Position numbers and translations under genes: made by a program. From contig NZ_CP019436.1 of the NCBI RefSeq assembly GCF_002201895.1, positions 385,456-449,455 of the forward strand: 64,000 nt of DNA, in the 5' to 3' direction. Position 1 is the stretch's first letter. Each line of letters begins with the position of its first letter. Positions 14,971 to 23,596 of the stretch are shown here, one piece after another. The DNA comes from Methanopyrus sp. SNP6 (GTDB lineage Archaea; JAADCQ01; Methanopyri; Methanopyrales; Methanopyraceae). The notes under the pieces were generated by a model. That model was not told where the DNA came from, made no database searches, and was given only the letters and a program-made list of their open reading frames with translations.

Positions 14971-16387
14971 ACCCCTTAACAGCAGTGCCGAAAATGTCCC
15001 AGAAGAAGTGAAAGAGATAACCGTTCCGGAATTAAAAGAGGTGCACAACATAAATTCAATATCTTCACCGTGGAAGTACAAAGACATTAAGCAACTTAGA
15101 GTGTTGGCACTAAATGACAAGTTTCTAGTGCTCTTTACGGCTAAACGCGAAGATAAACAGACAGAAGAATACGGCTACGATCTACTTTACTTAATAGTGG
15201 ATAAAAATGGGAACTTGAAGATAGGACCGGCAGACTTAGGTTTTCATGATGTGCTAACCTTTCAAGCGAAGTTAATATCAAAGGATGTGAAAAGCATGAC
15301 GCCATCACTTATAGGACTAGCCGTAATGGGGAAATGGCTACAACAAAACTTCGGAGTATGGTGGACAATACTAGGTGTTGAAGGAAGCTCAATAAAGGTG
15401 TTACAAGACCCAATACTGGTGAGTGACCAAGGTTTCAAAGTACCTAAAGTAGAGAGAGCATTAATAGACTTTGGCTACTATAAGGTTGAGGACAATGATG
15501 GAATCACATACAAAATCTTAGTAGTATGGAATGATTGTAGATCCCCCGACATCCTAGCAGACAGGATATATAGAATCACTGGTGCAGGTATCACGTACGA
15601 AGAAAATAAATTATGGATAGTATACGGACAACGACTCAAAGTCGATCTTCATGTGAGTAATGGTAATATTTGGGTTGGAACTACACTCGAACCAGAGATT
15701 ATTAGGGAGAGATGGTATCGAGAATCTGAGGGAGAAGACAATCATATTAAAATAGAGACAGAAAAGGTAGAGATTATGAACTTTCCAATAGTATATCTGG
15801 CAACAATGGGAGGAGCAGGAGGTATTAGTTTTGGAGAAATTGACTCAATTACAGTATATACTAGTAGGGATAAGGATGGAAGAGCGTACTTTGTGGTTGA
15901 CGCTTCAGTTAAAATTCCGGACACTGCAGTATCCGGAAATCTGTCGTGGGTTCACTACGGTTGTTTTGAACTTGGTAGAGAGACATATGGCTTCGACGTG
16001 TTATCAGTTCCTGTACCAGTAGATCCAGATTATGGAACTGTCGCGACTGAAGTCGGAACGTCAACAAAAAAATTGTACATAATTTATCCAATATTTAACG
16101 CTAATGGTGTCGACGCTATACCAGTGCCGCAAAGTAATAAATATCCTGACTTGCAAAACATATCAACAAATATTGAAGAGAAGATGATCATACCAGTAAG
16201 CCACGTGTTTTTATGTGACACAATCCAGTTTGATGAAGTGTATAAGATAGGTATATGTAGAGACCAAATTAATGTAAAATCAGTATCACTACATGACGGG
16301 GTAGTAGTCGAAGGGTTTATTGAAAGGAGCTCAGATGGAAAAAATAGAATTCTTATCGATGATGATCACAGTGCCGTTCGTATGTGA
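14789..16387 (+). CDS. Exported protein of unknown function, C-terminal part of a frameshifted gene
   Basis: The frame is open from GTG 14789, but native-looking sequence begins after the A-run with 'EGEESADWIDLDYIRKEDG'. About 515 residues follow with regular beta-rich, aromatic and Asp/Gly-rich segments such as 'LYLLRIDLSGY', 'YGYDLLYLIVDKNGNLK' and 'NGNIWVGTTLEPE'. This periodic pattern is reminiscent of beta-propeller or beta-sandwich surface proteins, but no repeat is clear enough to name. It ends 'DDDHSAVRM' 53 bp inside the next gene. With the upstream signal peptide it should be extracellular. The translation is likely only real if the frameshift is bypassed. Confidence 0.6.
   Translation: MKFSSFVRFQPSYRKKKEGEESADWIDLDYIRKEDGVVTTLIAWSCGDKLYLLRIDLSGYKPLNSSAENVPEEVKEITVPELKEVHNINSISSPWKYKDIKQLRVLALNDKFLVLFTAKREDKQTEEYGYDLLYLIVDKNGNLKIGPADLGFHDVLTFQAKLISKDVKSMTPSLIGLAVMGKWLQQNFGVWWTILGVEGSSIKVLQDPILVSDQGFKVPKVERALIDFGYYKVEDNDGITYKILVVWNDCRSPDILADRIYRITGAGITYEENKLWIVYGQRLKVDLHVSNGNIWVGTTLEPEIIRERWYRESEGEDNHIKIETEKVEIMNFPIVYLATMGGAGGISFGEIDSITVYTSRDKDGRAYFVVDASVKIPDTAVSGNLSWVHYGCFELGRETYGFDVLSVPVPVDPDYGTVATEVGTSTKKLYIIYPIFNANGVDAIPVPQSNKYPDLQNISTNIEEKMIIPVSHVFLCDTIQFDEVYKIGICRDQINVKSVSLHDGVVVEGFIERSSDGKNRILIDDDHSAVRM
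14831..14839 (+). other. Nine-A run at the frame break
   Basis: Nine consecutive A follow CCGG. Frame 1 reads GAA-AAA-AAA-AGA and the continuing frame reads CGG-AAA-AAA-AAA-GAG. Such tracts are prone to polymerase slippage, ribosomal frameshifting and sequencing error, so the biological meaning is open. Confidence 0.75.
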
Positions 16388-17768
16388 ACTGACTGACTAC
16401 TTGCCGTACTTAAAAGAGATAGGGCAAGTGATTGGGAGTGTTTATGACGAGAACAGTATTTATAACAAGTACTATAACAAGTACAAGGACGTCGTACAAG
16501 TATATGATATAATGTCAGAGGATATGGAGGACGTATTAATGGGTGAGGCACATTCCGAACTCCAACGATACATTAAGAACAAACTCGAGGAGCTTAGTGA
16601 AGAAGTACGGAATTTCCTTAAATTGTTGATTAGTAAGGCTATATGGCCAGATGAAATTCTTAGACTGATTCATTCTATTTATCTGTACTATTACGACAAA
16701 GATGGTAACTATGACGATACCGAAATCAAACCACTCCTAGTGTTGAAGTTTAGACCAATTAGATTCCATGATTACCCAACTTCCACAGCAAGTCCGGTGT
16801 TGTATGACCTATCGAAACCGCACGACGAATCATACAGCGCTATTGAGATCACAGTGTCATACACGACTGATGAATTCAGCTACATCCAGCACAAGGCGAA
16901 GGTGTTAGTTATGATATTCGGGCCAGGTCGAGAAGACGAATTCGATGAACTTACCCCGCTGTCCGGATTTGCATATTGCAACGATCACAGCGTTGGATCA
17001 CGGAATGTTTGTTTGTACAAAACGGGTCGTAGGGTTTCAGTGCGCTTCTTGCCACCGGTAGTTGATGTTATAAGAACTGTAACCAAAATTGCCAAAATTA
17101 TAAAGGAGGCCATGAGAGAGGCGACAATCACGGATGGAATGATGCGAAAGATACGGGATGGAGTGAGTAAAGCATTGAGTGAAATAGAGGACTTAAAAGA
17201 AGAAAATTTACTGAAAGGCCAGGCTGGAATTCCCGGTGAGGTCAAGTACGTTGAAGAGGTACTCAGGCGTATCGAGAAGGACACAAGTTTGAAGATCGAA
17301 GACTTAGCTGAGGGCGTCTCCTCTATACTAAATGTGTTAAAGCGCCTCGTGGAGGGCACATACCATGTTACCATTATATACCATCCATACGGTTCTGTCC
17401 GGCACTATCCTAAGGAGCTACCGGAGGGCGTTATGAAACTCTTCGACAGTATCTCCTACGCGTCGGTCATCTCATGGGTTCCAATCAATGTTAAATGTAA
17501 AGTGCTTCAAATCGTTCCACCGACTGTTTCAGGGGTTGAAAGTACCATTGAGGGTGTAAGAACTTCGGAGAGGCCACTAGTGCAACCACCGAAATTGGAG
17601 CGGGAGGAGAGTGGTGGGCAAGGGAGTGCTAAACTATCGGAGCATCGGTCGTCGGCTCGGAACAAGTCCGGGAGGAGTCCGGTACCGTTGCTCCCGGTGA
17701 TCCCTTACAGACGTTGGCTGTCAAGACCGAGGTTAAGGAGGCGATCTTGTACCCGGAGTGCGTGTTGA
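16335..17768 (+). CDS. Hypothetical protein, AT-rich, probably linked to the preceding exported protein
   Basis: 477 aa if started at ATG 16335, which has AAAGGAG 5-6 bases upstream; the start lies inside the end of the preceding gene, suggesting translational coupling. The protein has helical segments (around 'YIKNKLEELSEEVRNFLKLL' and 'VTKIAKIIKEAM'), a central beta-rich part and no obvious signal peptide or domain I can name. From about 17560 onward base composition becomes GC-rich and the frame yields a basic, low-complexity tail. A neighbouring frame gives a more natural sequence ending at 17779, so the 3' end may be shifted. The last 64 bp overlap the RNA ligase gene tail to tail. Confidence 0.55.
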   Translation: MEKIEFLSMMITVPFVCELTDYLPYLKEIGQVIGSVYDENSIYNKYYNKYKDVVQVYDIMSEDMEDVLMGEAHSELQRYIKNKLEELSEEVRNFLKLLISKAIWPDEILRLIHSIYLYYYDKDGNYDDTEIKPLLVLKFRPIRFHDYPTSTASPVLYDLSKPHDESYSAIEITVSYTTDEFSYIQHKAKVLVMIFGPGREDEFDELTPLSGFAYCNDHSVGSRNVCLYKTGRRVSVRFLPPVVDVIRTVTKIAKIIKEAMREATITDGMMRKIRDGVSKALSEIEDLKEENLLKGQAGIPGEVKYVEEVLRRIEKDTSLKIEDLAEGVSSILNVLKRLVEGTYHVTIIYHPYGSVRHYPKELPEGVMKLFDSISYASVISWVPINVKCKVLQIVPPTVSGVESTIEGVRTSERPLVQPPKLEREESGGQGSAKLSEHRSSARNKSGRSPVPLLPVIPYRRWLSRPRLRRRSCTRSAC

Positions 17769-18775
17769 GTGCGTTGTGAAAGCTTCCTCCATTTCCTAGC
17801 CAGTACGTTCCGCTCACCCTCCAACTTACTGAGGTTCTCGTGCAATATTTTCGTTTGGAGAAGTTGAGCCGTGATCCTCCCGGCGACCTTGTGTGACCCT
17901 CGACGGGGAGGTCGTCCGTCGAACTCCCGCTTCAGGAACCATGGGCACCGTAGTTTGACGGAGTGGAGTTTGTCGTCGGTCTCCGTCATTGGTTTCACAC
18001 AGAGTCCTTCGCGCCAATTCCGTTCGAGCTTGTTGAGGTCCTTCTTCAGGTCTTCAGGATCGGGATCGACGACGACCCGCCATCTGGGTGGTTCCGTGGA
18101 TAGGCGGCGACATTCCCTGAGCTGTTCGGTTCGAGGTGTCGTGATCTTTACGCTCCCCTCGAGCATATCGAGCTCGTAGAAGCAGATCTTGGGTTTGAGC
18201 TTCCCCTCGGCCACGGCGGATTCGAAGTCCGGTTTGGTCTGGTTCTCACGGAGGAAGCGCTGGATGAGTTCATGATCGGGGTCCAACTCGCAGGCTCGGG
18301 AGAACAGCGGTTCGGGTCGGCACTCGTACCGTTTTCCTTCCAGGTACACGAGTTCCGCCGTGATGTCCGAGGGTTCGCCGTCGAACAGCACCTCGGTCTC
18401 GAGTCTTCCTGAGAGCTCGTGCAGCCTGGGTGACTCCTGGGAGAATAAGTCGTAGGGAAGCAGTTCACCTTCCAAGATCGTGATCCGGTCGAATTCGCCG
18501 CGGAGGTCCTCCCAAGGGGGTTCGATGCCGAGCTTCCGGAGGTATTCGTCGGCGTTCACCCAACCCCTGGTGTGGGCGAGGAGGCGGTCCCCTTCCAGGT
18601 ACACGCGGACGTTGGTGCCGTCCAGTTTCTCCTCGATGACTAGCTCGCGGTCCCGGGAGAAAGCGCGGAGGAGGCGTAGTGTAGGTTCGGGTTCCTCGGG
18701 GCGGGCGGCCGCCATGGTCCGCGTCGCGGTGATCCGGATGTCTTCTGGGATTTTCGGAGGTGTTTCCTCCCGCAT
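17705..18775 (-). CDS. ATP-dependent RNA ligase family protein
   Basis: 356 aa. Nucleotidyltransferase motif I 'EEKLDGTNVRVY' contains the lysine that would accept AMP (near residue 49). 'ILEGELLPYDLF' (motif III-like region), 'KPKICFYELDML' and a motif V-like 'EGLCVKP...VKLR' follow. These fit the archaeal Rnl3-type RNA ligases. Such ligases are widespread in hyperthermophilic archaea and their physiological substrate (circular RNAs, repair) is uncertain. It is the last gene of the operon with thiC, 16 bp after the thiC stop. The C-terminal ~60 residues are helical and basic. Confidence 0.75.
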   Translation of the reverse strand: MREETPPKIPEDIRITATRTMAAARPEEPEPTLRLLRAFSRDRELVIEEKLDGTNVRVYLEGDRLLAHTRGWVNADEYLRKLGIEPPWEDLRGEFDRITILEGELLPYDLFSQESPRLHELSGRLETEVLFDGEPSDITAELVYLEGKRYECRPEPLFSRACELDPDHELIQRFLRENQTKPDFESAVAEGKLKPKICFYELDMLEGSVKITTPRTEQLRECRRLSTEPPRWRVVVDPDPEDLKKDLNKLERNWREGLCVKPMTETDDKLHSVKLRCPWFLKREFDGRPPRRGSHKVAGRITAQLLQTKILHENLSKLEGERNVLARKWRKLSQRTQHALRVQDRLLNLGLDSQRL

Positions 18776-18791
18776 CGCGACGTTTCCCTGG

Positions 18792-20081
18792 TTATCGGCG
18801 GTCTTCTAGTGCGTCCTTCAATATCTTGATGGCGCAGTATTCCCCGCACATCGAGCACAGTTCCTTGGCTTGCGGGGGGCGTTCCTCCCGGTAGTGTCGT
18901 GGTTTCTTCGGATCGATAGCGAGCTCGAACTGGCGGTCCCAGTCCAGGTTCCACCGTGCTTCGGCCATTTCCTCGTTCTCTCGACGGGCGTACTTCATAC
19001 CCCTGGCCGTGTCGGCGGCGTGAGCCGCGATACGTGTCGCTATCACGCCGAGGATCACGTCCTTAACGTCCGGGAGCGCCAGATGCTCTGCCGGTGTCAC
19101 ATAACACAGGAAGTCGGCGCCGTGGTACGCGGCGATGGCCCCTCCGATGGCCGCGGCGATGTGATCGTATCCAGGGGCCACGTCGGTCGGTACGGGACCG
19201 AGCACGTAGAACGGAGCACCGTCACACACGCGCTTCTGCAGCCTCACCACCGCCGGTATCTGGTCGAGTGGCACGTGGCCGGGCCCCTCTACCATCGCCT
19301 GTACTCCGGCCTTGCGGCACCTGTCTACTAGCTCCCCCTGAACCACGAGCTCCCGGTGTTGGGCGGCGTCGTTGGCGTCGAGCACGGATCCGGGACGCAT
19401 CGCGTCGCCTAGGGATAGGGTCACGTCGTGCTCCCGCGCGAGCTCCAGGATGTAGTCGAAGTTCTCGTACAGTGGGTTCTCGGCGTCGTGATGGATCATC
19501 CAGGCCGCGACGATGGCACCGCCGCGCGAAACGATACCTAGTGCCCTACCCCTACGGAGGATGTCCTCGAGCGCGTCCAGTGTGACCGCGCAGTGTACCG
19601 TCATGAAGTCGACTCCGTCCTTCATGTGCCGCTCGATGGCTCGTAGCATGTCGTCCTCGTCCATGTCCACTACGGCCTGTCCTCGTCTTGTCATCTCGAC
19701 GGCCGCCTCGTACACGGGTACGGTCCCTACGGGTACGTCCACTGCCTTCATGATCCGTCGTCGGATCTCCCTAGGATTTCCACCCGTGCTGAGATCCATC
19801 ACAGTGTCGGCACCGTGGTCGACCGCCGCGCGGGCCTTCTCCACTTCGAGGTCTGGGTCGCAGACCTCCGGGGAGGTTCCGACGTTGGCGTTGACCTTCA
19901 CGCGGAGCCCTTCTCCTATACCGACGGGGCGGACCTCGTCACGGCGGTCCGCGTGGATCGGGACGACTACCCGTCCTTCGGCCACCTGTCTCGCGAGTTT
20001 CTCGGGCCGGACGCCTTCCTCCTCCGCGATCTTCCGGACCGTGTCGGGTACTGTCCGTCTACATTCTTCCATCAGGGTCAC
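18792..20081 (-). CDS. thiC: Phosphomethylpyrimidine synthase ThiC
   Basis: 429 aa. Motifs 'VKVNANVGTSPE', 'DTVMDLSTGGN', 'VDFMTVHCAVT', 'GDAMRPGSVLDANDAAQ' and 'MVEGPGHVPLDQI' are characteristic. The radical-SAM cluster motif CxxCx4C ('LCSMCGEYCAIK') is at the very C-terminus, as expected. The enzyme rearranges aminoimidazole ribotide to HMP-P in thiamine biosynthesis. The gene overlaps the upstream tandem-palm gene by ATGA. No TPP riboswitch is recognisable in front of it, since it has no leader of its own. Length matches the short archaeal/anaerobe version. Confidence 0.96.
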   Translation of the reverse strand: MTLMEECRRTVPDTVRKIAEEEGVRPEKLARQVAEGRVVVPIHADRRDEVRPVGIGEGLRVKVNANVGTSPEVCDPDLEVEKARAAVDHGADTVMDLSTGGNPREIRRRIMKAVDVPVGTVPVYEAAVEMTRRGQAVVDMDEDDMLRAIERHMKDGVDFMTVHCAVTLDALEDILRRGRALGIVSRGGAIVAAWMIHHDAENPLYENFDYILELAREHDVTLSLGDAMRPGSVLDANDAAQHRELVVQGELVDRCRKAGVQAMVEGPGHVPLDQIPAVVRLQKRVCDGAPFYVLGPVPTDVAPGYDHIAAAIGGAIAAYHGADFLCYVTPAEHLALPDVKDVILGVIATRIAAHAADTARGMKYARRENEEMAEARWNLDWDRQFELAIDPKKPRHYREERPPQAKELCSMCGEYCAIKILKDALEDRR

Positions 20082-21436
20082 GGCGTACCTGCCCCTGCCC
20101 GCGCTGCCATGGTCTTAGCCAATTTCATGAGCTGTGAGAGCAACGTGTTCATTTCGAGGACCAACGGCCGCGGTAGGTAATGCTCGCGGACGTACAGACC
20201 GAACCAAGCTGACGATAACGTTACGAGGACCCAGATCAGGAACCACACCACGGCGACGGGCGCCGAATCGCGGTTCCTACGGGCGGCCGCGATAGGAAAG
20301 TAAACGAAGAACGGCAGTGCTAAGTACGGATGTAGGGCGGTTAGTGAACCCACTATGGCCGACGCCCCGACGGCACGGGCGGACTCGGACGGGATGCGTC
20401 CGAATATCTTGACGGCGTAGTCGGGCGGCTCCACGTACGCTACGAGGTGGGGTCCAAAGCGGAACGCTACGTACGAGCAGTCGTAATCGACGCGTTCACG
20501 GACCGTTACAGCGTTTTCGGCGGCGCGACCCCTCGAGTCCCCTATGCCGATCTTTATCTTGACGTCGTCTCCCGTCAGCCGGCCGACGATCTTGATCGCG
20601 GCCCTCAGCGCCCGACTTTTGGTGGGGAACCGGGCTATTACGTCGTCCCCTCCTCTGCGGTGGTCGAGCACGACTCCTTCCTCCTCGTTGATTACGTCGA
20701 TCACCCTACTCATGATACCTTCTAGGTACCGGCGTCCGCGCTCGCGGACGAGCTCGGAGGACCCGACGATATCGAGGTATAGGATGCGGTCGGGTGCGGT
20801 GTTGGTTCGGCGTGGTAGGGGGAGTGGGTCGCCACCCCGGTGGATGATCCACTCTGCCCCGATCTTGGAAAACGCGGCAAACTCGGAGTCGGCGTGACGT
20901 TCGGCCTTGGCGAACCGTTCGGTGGCGGCGGCCTGGGTGAGGCCGATAGCGGCGCTACCACGCAGCCGCAGTGGGACCTGAGCTGCGAATCGCAGTGCGT
21001 GGAATTTGGAAGGGGCTTCCACGGTCGCTTCGCCCCCAGCGTACTCCAGCACGGTGCATTGGCACTCGTGAGCGAGCGACTGGAGGTCGTCTTCGTTGCT
21101 GTACGTACAGTACACGTACCTGGTCTCGTCCAGCACGATCTTGCTGACGAGCGCCACTTCAGGGTCGTCGTACTTGAACCGTTCTATCTTCGTCAGTCCG
21201 AATCCTTCGCGTCGGAGCTCTTCCGCCACCTCACCGAGCTCGTTGGAGATTACCTGTGGAGCAGGTAGGGGGTATCCCTCGAAGCGCGTTAGTAGCATGT
21301 ACATGGAGTTGAGGGTCTCCACTATCTCCAGCTCCTCTTCGGTGATCGGGTCGTACTTGGTACCACAGGCGACGATCTCTCCATCGACCCGCGGGGAGGC
21401 CGAGAGTTTCACGAACAGGCGTGAGGGGTGGATCAT
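20078..21436 (-). CDS. Membrane-anchored tandem-palm (GGDD) nucleotide polymerase/cyclase-like protein
   Basis: 452 aa. Residues ~218-310 form a palm-domain core: 'ILYLDIVGSS' (metal-binding D222), 'HRRGGDDVIARFP' (GGDD at 262-265) and 'IKIGIGDSRGRAAENA'. This combination resembles class III cyclases, the Cas10/mCpol GGDD palm and archaeal GTP cyclohydrolase III. A second, possibly weaker copy precedes it (residues ~100-190) with 'EYAGGEATVEAPS' and 'GSAAIGLTQAAATERF', so the architecture is tandem palm as in GTP cyclohydrolase III. Two hydrophobic segments (about 356-385 and 391-415) anchor the protein, and a basic tail follows. It starts one base after the stop of an unknown gene and overlaps thiC. 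Product and substrate are unknown: a signalling nucleotide or a pterin/flavin precursor reaction are both conceivable. Confidence 0.75.
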   Translation of the reverse strand: MIHPSRLFVKLSASPRVDGEIVACGTKYDPITEEELEIVETLNSMYMLLTRFEGYPLPAPQVISNELGEVAEELRREGFGLTKIERFKYDDPEVALVSKIVLDETRYVYCTYSNEDDLQSLAHECQCTVLEYAGGEATVEAPSKFHALRFAAQVPLRLRGSAAIGLTQAAATERFAKAERHADSEFAAFSKIGAEWIIHRGGDPLPLPRRTNTAPDRILYLDIVGSSELVRERGRRYLEGIMSRVIDVINEEEGVVLDHRRGGDDVIARFPTKSRALRAAIKIVGRLTGDDVKIKIGIGDSRGRAAENAVTVRERVDYDCSYVAFRFGPHLVAYVEPPDYAVKIFGRIPSESARAVGASAIVGSLTALHPYLALPFFVYFPIAAARRNRDSAPVAVVWFLIWVLVTLSSAWFGLYVREHYLPRPLVLEMNTLLSQLMKLAKTMAARAGAGTP

Positions 21437-21437
21437 T

Positions 21438-22163
21438 TCACTCCACCTCTTCGGGCGTTTTGACGCGCACCTTGTAGTCTCCTTTCTCGACCAACAGGCT
21501 TTCTTTCACTACCACGTACGGGAACTTCAGATAGGCGGCGCGGGTGGCTACGGTGCTGGCTATGAAGCGGGCGAGACGGATCATGGTCGACCTCAAATCT
21601 TCACCCACTAAGACCTCCACTTTGAAGGGGGGTCGTTCCTTCGCTACCTCCGAGGAGTGGAGCGTGAGGACTCCGAACTCTTCAGGACCCACACACAAGT
21701 CGTTCCGAACGAGGACCAGTGGCGTATGGTCGAGATCGAGTTCTTCCCGGGCGGTGACGGCGATCGCTCCGGCTTTTTCCCGTAACTCCCGATAGTTGCG
21801 GGGATCAACGGCGATGAAGCACACGTAACGGTCTTCCTCAGCCACCGGCTCGAGCTCCTCCTCGGCGACAACGGTTTTCACGACGGGGATCTTGCTGAGG
21901 AACTTGTCCAGTACGGTGTCAACACCCTTGAGTGAGAACTCGAGACCTGCCATCCCACCTATCTCTCTGACCACCTCCCTGGCCACACTACGGACGTCGA
22001 GTTCGGCGCACTTCTTCAGGTCGTACACGGGGTAATCCCTTTTGGATAACGCGTCGAGGACCTGGAGGCTGACGTCGGCACCTATACGCTTCGCCTCCTC
22101 GTCCGGGATCCACACCTTATCCTGGCCCGCGTCCGACCTCTCGGCCTCCGTCACGTTCGTCAC
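21438..22163 (-). CDS. Unknown protein coupled to the tandem-palm gene
   Basis: 241 aa from GTG 22163. I recognise no family. An N-terminal acidic segment 'KVWIPDEEAKRIGADVSLQ' is followed by helices ('VAREVVREIGGMAGLEF'), then a mixed alpha/beta region with 'RYVCFIAVDPRNYREL' and 'HTPLVLVRNDLCVGPEEFGVL', and a C-terminal helix plus strand 'YLKFPYVVVKESLLVEKGDY'. There is no signal peptide and no clear membrane segment. The stop is one base upstream of the tandem-palm ATG, so the two are almost certainly translated together. A sensor or regulator role is possible but unproven. It is divergent from the aspartokinase gene with 29 bp between starts. Confidence 0.65.
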   Translation of the reverse strand: MTNVTEAERSDAGQDKVWIPDEEAKRIGADVSLQVLDALSKRDYPVYDLKKCAELDVRSVAREVVREIGGMAGLEFSLKGVDTVLDKFLSKIPVVKTVVAEEELEPVAEEDRYVCFIAVDPRNYRELREKAGAIAVTAREELDLDHTPLVLVRNDLCVGPEEFGVLTLHSSEVAKERPPFKVEVLVGEDLRSTMIRLARFIASTVATRAAYLKFPYVVVKESLLVEKGDYKVRVKTPEEVE

Positions 22164-22192
22164 CCCGGAACCCGCGGGTAGGGAGGAGGACC

Positions 22193-23596
22193 TTGAGGAT
22201 CGTTATGAAGTTCGGCGGTACCTCGGTAGGTACTGGGGAGTCCATTAGGAAAGTTGCGAAAATCGTCACGGACGCAGCGGAAGAGCACGAGGTGATCGTG
22301 GTAGTTTCAGCGATGTCCGGGGTTACGGACGAGCTGGTACGTGCGGCCGAAAGCGCCCCGGACTGGACGGAGGAGGATGTTAAAAACTTCGTAGGGAAGC
22401 TCCGAAGGAGGCACGGAAAAGCCGCTTCGGAAGCGATTTCATCCGATCTAATCCTGCGAGAGGTGATGGGTTACATCGACTCATTGCTCGAGGAACTAGA
22501 GAAAGTGTTGTTGGGACTCAGTTACGTCGGTGAGGTGACCTCTCGTTCGACGGACCTCATACTCTCGTTCGGGGAGCGGATGTCCGCACCAATCGTGGCG
22601 GGCGCATTGAGGGATCAGGGACTCGAGGCGGAGCATCTCGAGGGAGGAGAGGCCGGAGTGATTACGGACGATAGGTTTGGTGAAGCTGAGCCGATACTGC
22701 CCGCCTGTCGGCGGAAGGCGCAGAAGACACTGATCCCCATGATCGAATCCGGTAAAATCCCCGTGATTACGGGCTTCATCGGGCGGACTATCGACGGCGA
22801 GGTGACGACGCTGGGGCGCGGAGGATCCGATTACTCTGCCGCAATCATCGGGTGCATCTCGGAGGCGGACGAGGTGCAGATATGGACCGACGTCGACGGC
22901 GTGATGACAGCGAACCCGAACCTCGTACCAGACGCCCGAACGGTTCCGAAGCTCTCGTACGAGGAAGCCATGGAACTAGCCAGTTTCGGCGCGGAGGTAC
23001 TCCATCCGAAGACCGTCATTCCGGTGAGGCCGGAAAACATCCCGATCCGGGTTAAGAACACCTTCAACCCAGAGAGCGAAGGTACACTGATCACCTCCGA
23101 ATCGGAACCTTCCGAGCAGGTGGTGAAGGCTGTCGCGTCGTCCTCGGACGTCGGCATGGTCGACATCCGAGGTATCACGATGATAGGGCGCCCAGGAGTG
23201 GCCGGACGGGTATTCTCGAGCCTAGGGGAGGAGGGAATCAACGTCATTATGATATCCCAATCGGCCTCGGAGTCGAACATCTCGATAGTCGTTGACCGCC
23301 CAGAGGTTCACCGCGCCGCCCGTATCATCGAACGTGAGTTCGTCGGCGAGCGGGTGGTCGAGAGGGTTACGACGTACGAAGACGTAGCCGTGGTGGCGGT
23401 GGTTGGAGAAGGTATGCGAGGAACTCCCGGAGTCGCTTCCAGGGTGTTCAGAGCCGTAGCAGACGCCGGGGTAAACGTCAAAACCATCTCACAAGGAGCG
23501 TCTGAAGTGAATATATCGTTCGTGGTGGCGGAGGAAGATGAGGCGGCGGCGGTTAACGCGGTTCACAGTGAGTTCGAACTCGGTGAGGAAGCATGA
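22193..23596 (+). CDS. lysC: Aspartate kinase
   Basis: 467 aa. 'MKFGGTSVGTGESIRKV' (catalytic KFGGTS), 'STDLILSFGERMSAPI', 'GFIGRTIDGEVTTLGRGGSDYSAAI' and 'IWTDVDGVMTANPN' define the amino-acid kinase domain. Two ACT domains at the C-terminus ('GRPGVAGRVFSSLGEEGINV' and 'GTPGVASRVFRAVADAGVNV') should bind an amino-acid effector such as lysine or threonine. I use TTG 22193, which has GGGAGGAGGA upstream; ATG 22205 is the alternative. The end overlaps the next gene by ATGA. Confidence 0.95.
   Translation: MRIVMKFGGTSVGTGESIRKVAKIVTDAAEEHEVIVVVSAMSGVTDELVRAAESAPDWTEEDVKNFVGKLRRRHGKAASEAISSDLILREVMGYIDSLLEELEKVLLGLSYVGEVTSRSTDLILSFGERMSAPIVAGALRDQGLEAEHLEGGEAGVITDDRFGEAEPILPACRRKAQKTLIPMIESGKIPVITGFIGRTIDGEVTTLGRGGSDYSAAIIGCISEADEVQIWTDVDGVMTANPNLVPDARTVPKLSYEEAMELASFGAEVLHPKTVIPVRPENIPIRVKNTFNPESEGTLITSESEPSEQVVKAVASSSDVGMVDIRGITMIGRPGVAGRVFSSLGEEGINVIMISQSASESNISIVVDRPEVHRAARIIEREFVGERVVERVTTYEDVAVVAVVGEGMRGTPGVASRVFRAVADAGVNVKTISQGASEVNISFVVAEEDEAAAVNAVHSEFELGEEA

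Noticed and set aside
18792-20081. TPP riboswitch in front of thiC
   Set aside because: thiC overlaps the upstream gene by 4 bp and has no leader; no TPP-aptamer core was seen around the operon start at 22163.
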